Source: Alphaproteobacteria bacterium (GTDB lineage: Bacteria > Pseudomonadota > Alphaproteobacteria > Micavibrionales > UBA2020). From it: 64,000 nt of DNA. The stretch lies in NCBI GenBank assembly GCA_025934695.1, contig JAICWS010000003.1, positions 1-64,000 of the forward strand. The letters are read 5' to 3'. This document shows positions 1 to 8,678 of the stretch, piece by piece (within the stretch, counting starts at the first letter, position 1; each line of letters opens with the position of its first letter). Under the pieces are notes generated by a model. That model was not told the DNA's origin. It made no database searches and saw only the letters and a list, made by a program, of their open reading frames with translations. A program made the translations under genes and the position numbers.

Positions 1-165
1 GACAGCCGCGCTGTATGACTTCACTTGCGAAACCGTCGCCGTGATACGCGCGTTCATCATCAGTTCCTGGCCTTTCAGGATACCCCCGATCAGCAGGCCG
101 ATGATGGTCATCACGATCGCCAATTCGACGAGCGTGAAGCCCTTTTGTGTAGATAGACGTTTCAT
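1..165 (-). CDS. Type IV pilin / prepilin, N-terminal part (cut by window edge)
   Basis: A pilus subunit or minor pilin that is cleaved by prepilin peptidase and built into a type IV pilus. Fifty-five codons are visible before the frame leaves the window. Residues 1-8 are a short basic leader. G9-F10 is the expected cleavage site, followed by TLVEL with Glu at +5 of the mature protein, and a hydrophobic helix reaches to about residue 30. A GGGGAG ribosome site (173-178) lies 7 bases before the ATG. The gene has the same strand as the pilus cluster but is 550 bp beyond its last gene, so it probably has its own promoter. Whether it is the major pilin cannot be decided from this fragment. Confidence 0.9.
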   Translation of the reverse strand, partial: MKRLSTQKGFTLVELAIVMTIIGLLIGGILKGQELMMNARITATVSQVKSYSAAV

Positions 166-717
166 TGATATTCTCCCCATTGATTGCATTAAAACCAGTT
201 TGAAGTCGCCCCATCACCTTTATTGGATAGTCAAAGTCTCATTTGGTCGAGGTTGCTATCTAAGACTGGTGATCATATCCCTATAGTTCAACAAAAAGAT
301 TAAATGATTATTTAATTTTTGTCACTTTTATCATTATTGCGACAAAATGAGATATGACTAACCCGCAGTAAATTGAATATCCGAAATAAAATGAGTACGC
401 ACGTACAAGCCGTAGCTTATCAAAATGAGAATATTGCACGCATAAAACAAGTGCTTTTGCTTCGATTTTTTGCTCCATGATGCCTCTGGAAATAACCCAC
501 CGGCTCGGATGATACGAGTCTGCCTTCGGACGAAATGAGGAATCACTAAAACGTCCGCGGACATTTTGAGCAGCAGCTGGTGTTTTGGAAAATCCAGCAA
601 AAACAATGATGCACGCATAAACCTGCGGACTCACCGGGAAAGGCTGGAAAACCCTCTCCACCGCTTAATCCACGGCGTTTCCACCGGGCTTTGGGGCGCG
701 GGACGGTCGATAAAAGG
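166..717. other. Non-coding stretch upstream of the pilin gene
   Basis: About 550 bases without a convincing gene. The part nearest the pilin (roughly 170-480) is AT-rich and should hold the pilin promoter and leader; I could not fix a clear -10/-35 pair or a sigma-54 site. The part next to the regulator gene is GC-rich. The short open frames here have no RBS and no recognisable protein features. Confidence 0.5.
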
Positions 718-1836
718 TTATTCGTTTGTTGCGTCCTCGGCCTGTTTGCGCTGGATCTCGGCATGGTGCGCGCGATAGGCGGAGGGCGTATTCCCGGTGA
801 TCTCGCGGAATACCCGGTTGAAAGAAGCCAGCGAATTGAAGCCGACCTCGAAGGCCAGAACCTGGATGGGGATCGCGGGATCATTCAGCATGCGCTTGGC
901 GTCTTCGACCCGCAATTCGTTCAAAAGACGCGGAAAGCTTTTGCCGAAGGCCCGGTTAATGACCCGCGAGAGCGTGTTTTCTGACGTGCCGACCTCGCGG
1001 GCCAGGTCGGCGCGGCTGAATTCGGGCTCATGATAAAGTTTGTCGAGCTCCATCAGCTTGCGGACCTTGGCGGCAATCTGGCGCTCTTCCTCGGTCAGCA
1101 GGAATGTATGCGCGCGCGATGTCGCGCTCAGCTGGACGGGCAGCGGATAGACGCGGAAAAGCGTCGTCGTCGCAAGATAGGCGAAAGCGATGCCGAGCGT
1201 CGTCTGCAGCGCGTCGGAATCCCCGAGTTCCAGGTGGCCGGTCGCCATCATCAGGCTGACGACCACGCGCAGCACGTTCGCGATGATGAGGGTCATGATC
1301 AGCCAGTACCTTTCCCGGCCGCCCTTCGTGTTCCACAACTTGCCGAAAATATCCTTGTGCGCCCAGAGCGCCAGCATGCAAAGGGCGCTGGCCATCGAGC
1401 CGATCCAGTAGAGGATGTCGATGATCCGCTGGCATCCCCAGCCGCCCCCCTCGTCCTCGCAGAGGTTCCGCTCCTGCCCGATCAGGAAGACGCCGAGCGC
1501 CACCAGCGGCAGGACGAGAAGGATCAGGAAATGCCGGCGCTCGGGCACGTCGGTGAGCCGCACGACCTGCAGGACCAGCAGGTAGCACAAGGGCGCGCCC
1601 ATCTCGCGGCTGATCCAGAGTGCGAGGCGGATCGGCTTCTCGAAATCCTCGAGGCGCAGCGCGAACTGAAGCCCGAAGGACAGCGCGAGAAAAAAGAAAT
1701 AGCTGAGCGCGATGGAAGCCTGCCGCCAGTTGCGCGCGCGGAACACGATGAACACAAGGATGAAGATGCTCTGCACCAATCCCGTGACCGCGAGCCATTC
1801 GATGACGCTGAAAGTCGTCGTATAGTCGAATTTCAT
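718..1836 (-). CDS. Membrane-bound AraC-family transcriptional regulator
   Basis: A 372-residue protein with two parts. Roughly the first 230 residues form about seven hydrophobic segments. The C-terminal 100 residues are an AraC/XylS DNA-binding domain with two helix-turn-helices: LAREVGTSENTLSRVINRAF, then a second one containing AFEVGFNSLASFNRVFREITG and the typical ending TPSAYR. Proteins of this build are thought to sense a signal in or across the membrane and act directly on DNA. It follows the pilus genes on the same strand (20 bases after the preceding gene) and precedes the pilin gene, so control of pilin or pilus expression is a reasonable guess. The ATG has an AGGA site just upstream. 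Its ligand and targets are unknown. Confidence 0.85.
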   Translation of the reverse strand: MKFDYTTTFSVIEWLAVTGLVQSIFILVFIVFRARNWRQASIALSYFFFLALSFGLQFALRLEDFEKPIRLALWISREMGAPLCYLLVLQVVRLTDVPERRHFLILLVLPLVALGVFLIGQERNLCEDEGGGWGCQRIIDILYWIGSMASALCMLALWAHKDIFGKLWNTKGGRERYWLIMTLIIANVLRVVVSLMMATGHLELGDSDALQTTLGIAFAYLATTTLFRVYPLPVQLSATSRAHTFLLTEEERQIAAKVRKLMELDKLYHEPEFSRADLAREVGTSENTLSRVINRAFGKSFPRLLNELRVEDAKRMLNDPAIPIQVLAFEVGFNSLASFNRVFREITGNTPSAYRAHHAEIQRKQAEDATNE

Positions 1837-1856
1837 CTTGTCCTGCTCTTAAGCAG

Positions 1857-2639
1857 TTATTCGGGCTCGGGCGGCGGCTTGGGCTGGGGCAACGGCGTTT
1901 CTTCCCGCTTACCGCGCATGCGGATGATCTGGTCGACTTCCTTCGGGTCGACGCCCAGCTGCTCCATCAGGTACGATTTCATGAAGTTCACTTCATTCGG
2001 GTGGAAATTCTGGCTGCTCAGGAGCAGGTCTTCCACGACCTTGCGCGCGGCCTGCCGGTCCCCCTGCTCTTTGAGCACGAAGGCAGGCATCTGGCGCGCC
2101 CATTCGGGCAGCGTGTCGCCGGCAGGATTCATCTTGGCCAGTTTATACGCGAGATCGAGGGCGACCTGCAGGTTGTTCATCCGGTGGCGCGCCATGAAGA
2201 TGGCCTGCACCAGCCAGCGCCACTTGCTTCCCGCCTCGTTCTGGCCGATCTTGCCCAGATAATCGACGAGGACCGCCGCGTCCTTGGGCGAGCGTGTCGC
2301 GCCGAAATAATAGGCCGCCAGCATGGGGACGTCGTCCGAGGCGGGATCGAGGTCGTTGAGGAGCCAGAACCAGCCTTTGAGCGCCTGATAGTCGTAGTCC
2401 TTGAGCGGCGTCGTTTGGCCGCCCGTGTCGCCGAGGTTCTGGAGCGTGATGGCGCCGAAGCGGTAGGAGAATTCCGAATCCCCCAGCGTCATCATGAGCG
2501 CGCCGTCGCGCGTCGGCACGGGGGGAACGCCGTCCCAGCGGGCGTAGATGTCCGAGGAGCCGATCCAGAAGAGAAAATTGAGGCCGAGAAAGAACAGCGC
2601 GGCCATGCTGACGTTCCGCCGGATACGGGCCGGTTCCAT
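1857..2639 (-). CDS. Membrane-anchored protein of pilus cluster, helical repeat type
   Basis: A 260-residue protein of unknown function. Residues about 11-28 form one membrane anchor, and the rest looks exported: a helical, TPR-like region from about residue 85 to 215, then a Pro-rich end. Its ATG overlaps the stop of the ABC permease gene by one base (TGATG), so the two are translationally coupled and probably work together. In Myxococcus an accessory protein (PilG) is encoded beside the ABC proteins PilH and PilI in the pilus cluster; this gene has the matching position, but I see no sequence proof of homology. Confidence 0.6.
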   Translation of the reverse strand: MEPARIRRNVSMAALFFLGLNFLFWIGSSDIYARWDGVPPVPTRDGALMMTLGDSEFSYRFGAITLQNLGDTGGQTTPLKDYDYQALKGWFWLLNDLDPASDDVPMLAAYYFGATRSPKDAAVLVDYLGKIGQNEAGSKWRWLVQAIFMARHRMNNLQVALDLAYKLAKMNPAGDTLPEWARQMPAFVLKEQGDRQAARKVVEDLLLSSQNFHPNEVNFMKSYLMEQLGVDPKEVDQIIRMRGKREETPLPQPKPPPEPE

Positions 2640-3460
2640 CAGAACTGCCGCCGCAGGAAGTCGAACGCGGTCGCCGCCAGGAGCAGCGCGATGAACAGCG
2701 CCCCTTGCGCGAACATGAAACCCTCAATCCCTAAGTGCGCCATCATCGCGTGGGCATAGGCGCCGGCACGCTCGAGATAGCCGACGCCGCCTGAACCCGC
2801 GACGCCGTAGACGAGCCACGACGTCTGGCCGAGCATGTCCAGGCGCGGCACCACGATGGAAACGACGTCCATGATGTTGTTGAGAACGGAATAAACCACC
2901 TTGTCAGGCGGGAGCGCCGCAATGCCGAGCAGCGTGCCGATGAGCCGCGACAGGACGTAAAGTCCCAGCGTTGCGAGCGCCGAACCCGACGCGGAGGACA
3001 AAACCATTGAGAAGAAAAGCGAGGTGACGGCCATGATCATGTTCTCGACGCCGATGCTAAACCCCCAGGCGGCAAGTCCGCCGGGATTCGGCCGTCCCAG
3101 GAAAAAGACGACGGCCACCACCGTCACCGCGATCAGCAGCGACAGGATCATGAAGGCCGCCGCGTGGCTGAACAGGAAGGTCAGCCGCGAAATGGGTCTT
3201 GAGAGAAGGAATTCGACCTCCTTCGTCTCGAAGCTGCGGCGCATGTAGAAGCAGCAGAACAGCACAACGCCGATGACGCTCAGGAAGCGAAGCCCGGCCG
3301 CGCCGAAAACGAGAGCGAAGCTTTCCTTTTCGGTGATGCTGGCGCTGCCCAGGAACAGGGCCAGCGCGCCGCCGCAGACGATCATCGTCAGGAGCGTGAT
3401 CATCAGTTTGTCGCGCATGGCGGCGGTCAGGACGAATTTTACCAGCGGTCTAGAAATCAT
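2639..3460 (-). CDS. ABC-2 type transporter permease within the pilus cluster
   Basis: A 273-residue inner-membrane protein with about six hydrophobic segments and the layout of ABC-2 permeases, including a long first cytoplasmic loop with the phrase EVEFLLSRPISR, which is typical of this group. No ATPase is adjacent. The only ATPase of the cluster lies 7 kb upstream on the same strand (10493-11296) and is the likely partner. The next gene overlaps it by one base. Myxococcus PilH/PilI is the precedent for an ABC transporter encoded with pilus genes; its substrate is not known. The start is an ATG 28 bases after the secretin stop. Confidence 0.75.
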   Translation of the reverse strand: MISRPLVKFVLTAAMRDKLMITLLTMIVCGGALALFLGSASITEKESFALVFGAAGLRFLSVIGVVLFCCFYMRRSFETKEVEFLLSRPISRLTFLFSHAAAFMILSLLIAVTVVAVVFFLGRPNPGGLAAWGFSIGVENMIMAVTSLFFSMVLSSASGSALATLGLYVLSRLIGTLLGIAALPPDKVVYSVLNNIMDVVSIVVPRLDMLGQTSWLVYGVAGSGGVGYLERAGAYAHAMMAHLGIEGFMFAQGALFIALLLAATAFDFLRRQF

Positions 3461-3487
3461 TCAGGAGTCCATATAATCCGAAACCCC

Positions 3488-5305
3488 TTAAAGAGAAGCC
3501 GGGTGCCGGTCCATGCCCATCATGAGATATTGCTTACGCTCTTCGTCGTCGATGTTCGAGCCGTTGACGATGGTCGCCTTGACCAGGACGATAAGCTCGG
3601 ACTTGCCGATCTGGTCGACGTGGTTCTTGAACAGGTAACCCACAAACGGGATGTCCTTCAGGAGCGGCGCGCCGTCCTGGTTGGTCACGTTCGAATCCTT
3701 CATGAGACCGCCCATCGCCATCATCTGGCCCGACTGCATGTGCAGGATCGAATCGACTTCCTGGACCGCGAGCTCGGGCACGTTGTTGTCGGGCAGCGTG
3801 AAGCCCGGCGGCAGCGTGAGGCCGTTGAGGGCGAGCGTCAGGCCGATGGTCGGGTCGATGACGGTGCCGATCTTCTTCGAGACGGTCGGACGCACGACCA
3901 GCGAAATCTCGCCGGTATCCGCGTTGGCGTTCGGCACGACGGTCAGGATCACGCCCTCCGGCGCGTTCTTCTGGGTGCCGTTGACGGTCGCCGTCGCGCC
4001 CGAGGTGGTCGTGGCGGGCGTCACCGTCGCGGTGAAGTTGAAGTAGACGTTGTCGCGCGCGACGTTCACCACCGCGGGCTCATTGTTCATGACCGTGACG
4101 CGCGGGCTGGACAGGGCGCGCACCGTGCCGAAGCGGCTGATGGCGTTGACGACGGCCTTGAAGTCGCTGCGCGGCTGGAAGGCCAGGGCGAAGGCGCCTT
4201 CGGTATTCGTCGACAGCGGCGGCAGGCCGAATTTTTGCGTAATGCCGATGAGGCCGGTCAGGTTAAGCTGGTTCCAGTCGACGCCCATCGCGAATTCGTC
4301 GTCCAGGTCGACCTCGAGAACTTTCGTCTCGATGAGAACCTGGGTCATGATGCGCTTGCGGAACTCGTCGATGAATTTCTTGACCAGCTTCTGCTGGCGG
4401 TCGTTGGCGAAGACGCTGACCGTTCCCGTCTGCTTGCTGATCGAAAAGGTCGCGGGCGGATTGGGCACCAGCGGTTCGGCAGGCGGCGTCGTAATCGTGA
4501 GGTTCGGCGCAGCAGCGGCCGGCATCGGCGCCACGGCGGGCGAGCCCGGGGTGGGCGGCGGCGGCGGCGGCGCGTTGGGTTCAGCGGCGACGGGTGACGG
4601 CGGCGGGGTGGGGTTGACCGGCGTCGCGATCGGGTCCGCCAGCGTCGCAAGAGATATATATGTGTCCGAGGCGGCCAGCACCTGCTCGATGCCGTCATGC
4701 AGCTCTTTCCAGACGTCCGGAGCGAGCTTGTTGCTCACGTTGCCCGCCGAGCTCGAGGACGAGACGGCGATTTTCGTGTCGGCCGTGCGGTCGACGTTGA
4801 GGAAGCCGACGTTGTATTGCTTGATGGTCGGGCGGTCGATTTCGACGCGCAGCACGTTGTTCTGGTACTTGTAACGCAGGCCGGCCATTTCGGTGATGCG
4901 CTGGATCACTTCGTCGAACGGACGGTCTTTCGCGGTGAAGATGATCGTGCCGTGGATCTGCGGATCCATTTCAAGGTCGACATCGGCCTGCTGCGCGAGC
5001 TGGTACAGGAGGTCGCGCAGGCCGACGGTCTGATTCACGGCGACGGTGACGAGCGGCGACGGCAGGCGGAGTTCTTCGGGCGTCGAGATCACGGGCTGGA
5101 ATTCGGGCGTAGCCGCGGCGTTCTGTTGCGCGGGCGGCAGCGGCGCCAGCGCGTCGCGGAACTGCTGGGCGTCCATGTCGGCGGAGCGGTCGATCTTGAG
5201 CTGGTTCTTCGTGGCTTCGCAGCTGACGAGCGAGAGCGACAGCGATGCCAAAACCGTTACAACAAGCAAACCGCCAAGGCGGCCAAAACGACCTGGTGCC
5301 GTCAT
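3488..5305 (-). CDS. mshL: Type IV pilus secretin, MshL/PilQ type, lipoprotein
   Basis: Forms the outer-membrane ring through which the pilus leaves the cell. The 605 residues begin with a lipoprotein signal ending LVSC (Cys29). An N0/STN-like domain follows at about 82-155, then a linker, a Pro/Ala-rich stretch near 225-280, and the secretin domain from about 310 to the end. That domain contains VLIETKVLEVDL, SSPRVTVMNNEPA and the closing GGLMKD and PLLKDIPFVGYLF blocks. There are no AMIN domains. With its lipobox and short N-terminal half it resembles MSHA-type MshL more than classical PilQ. It has its own 80-base upstream gap containing short inverted repeats and may have a separate promoter. 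Confidence 0.92.
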   Translation of the reverse strand: MTAPGRFGRLGGLLVVTVLASLSLSLVSCEATKNQLKIDRSADMDAQQFRDALAPLPPAQQNAAATPEFQPVISTPEELRLPSPLVTVAVNQTVGLRDLLYQLAQQADVDLEMDPQIHGTIIFTAKDRPFDEVIQRITEMAGLRYKYQNNVLRVEIDRPTIKQYNVGFLNVDRTADTKIAVSSSSSAGNVSNKLAPDVWKELHDGIEQVLAASDTYISLATLADPIATPVNPTPPPSPVAAEPNAPPPPPPTPGSPAVAPMPAAAAPNLTITTPPAEPLVPNPPATFSISKQTGTVSVFANDRQQKLVKKFIDEFRKRIMTQVLIETKVLEVDLDDEFAMGVDWNQLNLTGLIGITQKFGLPPLSTNTEGAFALAFQPRSDFKAVVNAISRFGTVRALSSPRVTVMNNEPAVVNVARDNVYFNFTATVTPATTTSGATATVNGTQKNAPEGVILTVVPNANADTGEISLVVRPTVSKKIGTVIDPTIGLTLALNGLTLPPGFTLPDNNVPELAVQEVDSILHMQSGQMMAMGGLMKDSNVTNQDGAPLLKDIPFVGYLFKNHVDQIGKSELIVLVKATIVNGSNIDDEERKQYLMMGMDRHPASL

Positions 5306-5387
5306 GTCAGGGTCCCGACTTTCTGTACATAAAAATTGGTATCAACGCCCCAAAACCGGTACGTATGGTTTTGATTTCAAACCATTG

Positions 5388-6509
5388 TTACAGAGACAGT
5401 TTGGACGTGTCAATCGTGGCGGAACCTTTTGACGTGGAGCCGATCTTGATGTTCTGAATCTTCATTTTCATATCCGCGGGAATATCTGCCTCGGCGATCG
5501 CTGTCGCCTCGGAAATCAGGCCTTCTTTGTAAAGGTTCATCAGCGACTGGTCGAAGACGACCATGCCCGCCGGGTTGTTGTTGGCCATAATCTCCTTAAT
5601 TTTGACGGTTTCGCCCTTGAGGATCAATTCCTTGATGAGCGCTTCGTTCAGGAGGATTTCGAGGGCCACGCACATGTCCCCTTTTATCGTCCGCACGAGG
5701 CGCTGCGAGACGATGGCGCGCAGGTTCATCGACAGGGCGATGCGGATCTGCTGCTGCCGGTCCTCGGGGAAGAAGTTGATGATGCGTTCGATGGCTTGGG
5801 GGGCGTTGTTGGTGTGGATCGTGGCCAGGCACAGGTGACCGGTTTCGGCCGCGGTGATGGTCTGTTCCATGACCTCGGGATCGCGGATTTCGCCGACCAG
5901 GATGACGTCGGGCTTCTGGCGCAGCGCGTTCTTGAGCGCCATCTGGTAGGAGGCCGTGTCGATGCCGATTTCGCGCTGCGTCACCACGCCCTTCTTGTGC
6001 TCGTGGTAATATTCGATCGGGTCTTCGATGGTGATGATATGGCCGCCCACGGTGCGGTTGCGGTAATCGATCATCGAGGCGAGCGTCGTCGACTTACCCG
6101 ACGAGGTCACGCCGGAAATCATGATAAGACCGCGCTTTTCAAGCACCAGGCTCTCCAGCAGCTTGGGCAGGCGCAGGCGCTCGAACGAGGGGATTTCGCT
6201 GGTAATGCGGCGAATGACCATCGCCGTGTGCTGGCGCTGGCGCAGCACGTTGACGCGGAAGCGGCCCTCCTTGCCCATGTCGAACGCGAGGTTGAGTTCC
6301 TGGTTGGCGTCGAATTCGCGGCGCTGGCGCGAGGTCAGGACCTCGTTCAGCATCGCCTGCACGTCTTCTTCCTGCAATTGCTGTTCGCCGAGCGGATGCA
6401 GCTCGTTCTCGACGCGCAGCGTCGGGGGCACGCCGACGGTGATATAGAGGTCCGTCGCCTCGCGCTTGATCATCTCGTTCAGGTATGCGTATATCGCGAC
6501 TCCGCTCAA
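5388..6509 (-). CDS. pilU: PilU-like pilus retraction ATPase
   Basis: A cytoplasmic hexameric ATPase of the PilT/PilU family; PilU supports PilT in pulling pili back. Of its 373 residues, the N-terminal PAS-like half contains TDLYITVGVPPTLRV. The Walker A motif is GVTSSGKS (133-140), where Val and Ser replace the usual Pro and Gly as in PilU proteins. The Asp box IITIEDPIEY, Walker B ILVGEIRDPE and His box GHLCLATIHT follow. The last 40 residues are a PilU-like extension. It overlaps the end of pilT by 4 bases (ATGA), so pilT and pilU are coupled. Confidence 0.92.
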   Translation of the reverse strand: MSGVAIYAYLNEMIKREATDLYITVGVPPTLRVENELHPLGEQQLQEEDVQAMLNEVLTSRQRREFDANQELNLAFDMGKEGRFRVNVLRQRQHTAMVIRRITSEIPSFERLRLPKLLESLVLEKRGLIMISGVTSSGKSTTLASMIDYRNRTVGGHIITIEDPIEYYHEHKKGVVTQREIGIDTASYQMALKNALRQKPDVILVGEIRDPEVMEQTITAAETGHLCLATIHTNNAPQAIERIINFFPEDRQQQIRIALSMNLRAIVSQRLVRTIKGDMCVALEILLNEALIKELILKGETVKIKEIMANNNPAGMVVFDQSLMNLYKEGLISEATAIAEADIPADMKMKIQNIKIGSTSKGSATIDTSKLSL

Positions 6510-7744
6510 AACGAATATCCTCCGCCTTCGGCTTTTTCACCTTCGGCCGGCTCGGGTTGCGGGGCGGGCGCCGGCGCCTGCGGCTTCGGGGCCGCCGCGG
6601 GCTTGGCGGGAGCGCCTTTCGCCGGCGGCGCGCCCTTGGCGCCGAGCAGCGGGCTCTTCCTGGCGGGGGCCGCGGGAGCCGCGGGGGCCGCACCTTCGCC
6701 GAGATCGTCCTCGGCCTCAGCCGAATCCTTCAGCGCGTCGCGCGCCGTCTGCTCCGTGATCGCGCCCGAGACGACGAGATCGTTGATCGAATCTTCCATC
6801 GTCTGCATGCCGTAACGCGAGCCGGTCTGGATCATCGAGTAGAGCTGGGCCAGCTGGTTTTCACGGATCAGGTTGCGCACGGCGTTCGTGCCCACCATGA
6901 TCTCGTGCGCGGCCACGCGCCCGCCACCCGCCTTCTTCAGCAGCGTCTGCGCGATGACGCCCTGGATCGAGGACGAGAGCATCGCGCGCACCATTTCCTT
7001 CTCGGCCGCCGGGAACACGTCGATGATACGGTCAATGGTCTTGGAGGCCGTGTTCGAGTGCAGGGTGCCGAAGACAAGGTGGCCCGTTTCCGCGGCCGTC
7101 AGCGCGAGAGAGATCGTTTCATGGTCGCGCATTTCACCCACCAGGATGACGTCGGGGTCTTCGCGCAGGGCGCTTTTGAGGGCGCGGGCGAATGACTTCG
7201 TGTCGTTGCCGACTTCGCGGTGGTTGACGAGGCACGTCTTCGACGGATGGAAGAATTCGACCGGGTCCTCGACCGTGAGGATGTGGTAGGGGCACGTCGC
7301 GTTGATATGGTTGATCATCGAGGCGAGCGTCGTCGACTTGCCCGAGCCCGTGGGGCCGGTGACGAGGACGAGGCCTTTCTCGAGCTCGGCCAGGCGGCGC
7401 ATGACGGGCGGCAGATCGAGCTGTTCCATCGTCGGGATCTTGGTCGGAATCACGCGGAACACGGCAGCGGAGCCTTGGCGGTTCGTGAACGCGTTGACGC
7501 GGAAGCGGGCGTCGGCGCCGAAGGAAATGGCGAAGTCGTGCTCGAGCTCGCCTTCATAGATGGCCCGTTGTTCTTCTGACATCACCGAGAACAGCATGGC
7601 GCGGATTATGTCGGCGGTGAGGACGTCGGTCTTGATGCGTTGCAGGTCGCCGTCGATGCGCACGATAGGCTGGCTGCCGCCCGCGAGGTGCAAGTCGGAG
7701 CCCTTGTTGTCGAGCGTGAATTTAAGCAGTTCGGTGATTTCCAC
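6506..7744 (-). CDS. pilT: PilT pilus retraction ATPase with Ala/Pro-rich tail
   Basis: Powers pilus disassembly and retraction (twitching, DNA uptake). Visible motifs are GSDLHLAGG near the N-terminus, Walker A GPTGSGKS (130-137), Asp box ILTVEDPVEF, Walker B VILVGEMRD with Glu204, and His box GHLVFGTLHS. The catalytic part ends near residue 345. After it come about 65 residues rich in Ala, Pro, Gly and Lys that ordinary PilT (about 345 residues) lacks; this is probably a disordered tail. The ATG follows a gap of about 100 bases after pilD, so an internal promoter is possible. Confidence 0.95.
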   Translation of the reverse strand: MEITELLKFTLDNKGSDLHLAGGSQPIVRIDGDLQRIKTDVLTADIIRAMLFSVMSEEQRAIYEGELEHDFAISFGADARFRVNAFTNRQGSAAVFRVIPTKIPTMEQLDLPPVMRRLAELEKGLVLVTGPTGSGKSTTLASMINHINATCPYHILTVEDPVEFFHPSKTCLVNHREVGNDTKSFARALKSALREDPDVILVGEMRDHETISLALTAAETGHLVFGTLHSNTASKTIDRIIDVFPAAEKEMVRAMLSSSIQGVIAQTLLKKAGGGRVAAHEIMVGTNAVRNLIRENQLAQLYSMIQTGSRYGMQTMEDSINDLVVSGAITEQTARDALKDSAEAEDDLGEGAAPAAPAAPARKSPLLGAKGAPPAKGAPAKPAAAPKPQAPAPAPQPEPAEGEKAEGGGYSF

Positions 7745-7843
7745 GGATATTCCCCTCTGTTATGCCGGCTTCGGGAACGGTTCGATCCGCTTTTTCCGCC
7801 AGGAATGGCGGTCCCGGGGCCTGACCCCACACTTAAAGATATC

Positions 7844-8668
7844 TCAGATAGGCTGAAAAAACGGTAAACTTATATTTGCATAATCTTGAATTATGAACGG
7901 CGGCGGCTTTAAAAGCAGCATCAGCACGAAAGCGGCCAGCAGGGCCGGGCCAAAAGGGAACTCGGCTTCCTTTTTTATCGCTTTCCAGAGCAGCGCGATG
8001 ACGATTCCCAGGAGGCCCGCCGCGAGCAGGAACCAGGCGTAAACCATCAGGTCGGGACCCAGCCAGACGCCGGCCGCGGCTGCGAATTTGATGTCTCCCC
8101 AGCCCAGCGGATCCTTTTTGAGCGCCAGCATGGCGCCTTGGCGCAGGACGAAGAACGAGCCCGCGTAAAGCACCATTCCCTCGAGCGATTCCAGCCCGTG
8201 AGAGAGGATGAAGGACTGCGCATCGCCCGTGTCCGCGGCGTTCACGCCCATGACGGCGAGCGCGATCAGGCCGATGGCCAAGTTGAGCGCGTCGGGCAGG
8301 ATCTGGACGGCGAAATCGATGTCGGCCGCCGCGACCATGACGGGCGAGAGGCAGAACATCAAGAGAACCGCCGCCGAAAACCCGAACCGCGCGTAGAGGA
8401 GAAGGCAGAGGAAAAGCGTGACAAGCTCGATCAGCGGATAGCGCCAGCCGATAGGGGCCTTGCAGAACCGGCATTTCCCACGCAGGGCCAGCCAGGAGAA
8501 CAGCGGCACAAGGTCGGGAATACCGAGCGCGTGATGGCAGGACGGGCATCTCGACCTCTCAACGGACACGGAAATCCCGCGCGGAATGCGCCACGACAGG
8601 GCCGTGGCGAGGCTGCCGAAGCAAAGCCCCAGGAACACCGTCACGCCGAGATAAAACCACTCCGGCAT
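7844..8668 (-). CDS. pilD: Prepilin peptidase / N-methyltransferase PilD
   Basis: An inner-membrane aspartic protease that removes the leader of type IV pilins and methylates the new N-terminus. The 274-residue protein has about eight membrane segments. The N-terminal cytoplasmic loop keeps the zinc-binding cysteines C41, C44, C66 and C69 of the bifunctional form. The two Asp motifs are present: ADIDFAVQILPD (115-126) and GWGD (189-192). Substrates in the window are the pilin at the left edge and perhaps the pilin-like protein at 51701-52366. It starts 10 bases after the TPR gene stop. Confidence 0.94.
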   Translation of the reverse strand: MPEWFYLGVTVFLGLCFGSLATALSWRIPRGISVSVERSRCPSCHHALGIPDLVPLFSWLALRGKCRFCKAPIGWRYPLIELVTLFLCLLLYARFGFSAAVLLMFCLSPVMVAAADIDFAVQILPDALNLAIGLIALAVMGVNAADTGDAQSFILSHGLESLEGMVLYAGSFFVLRQGAMLALKKDPLGWGDIKFAAAAGVWLGPDLMVYAWFLLAAGLLGIVIALLWKAIKKEAEFPFGPALLAAFVLMLLLKPPPFIIQDYANISLPFFQPI

Positions 8669-8678
8669 GCCGCGCGGC

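Noticed and set aside
308-884. Several short frames on both strands upstream of the pilin gene
   Set aside because: No RBS, no conserved features, and they overlap each other and the end of the regulator gene.
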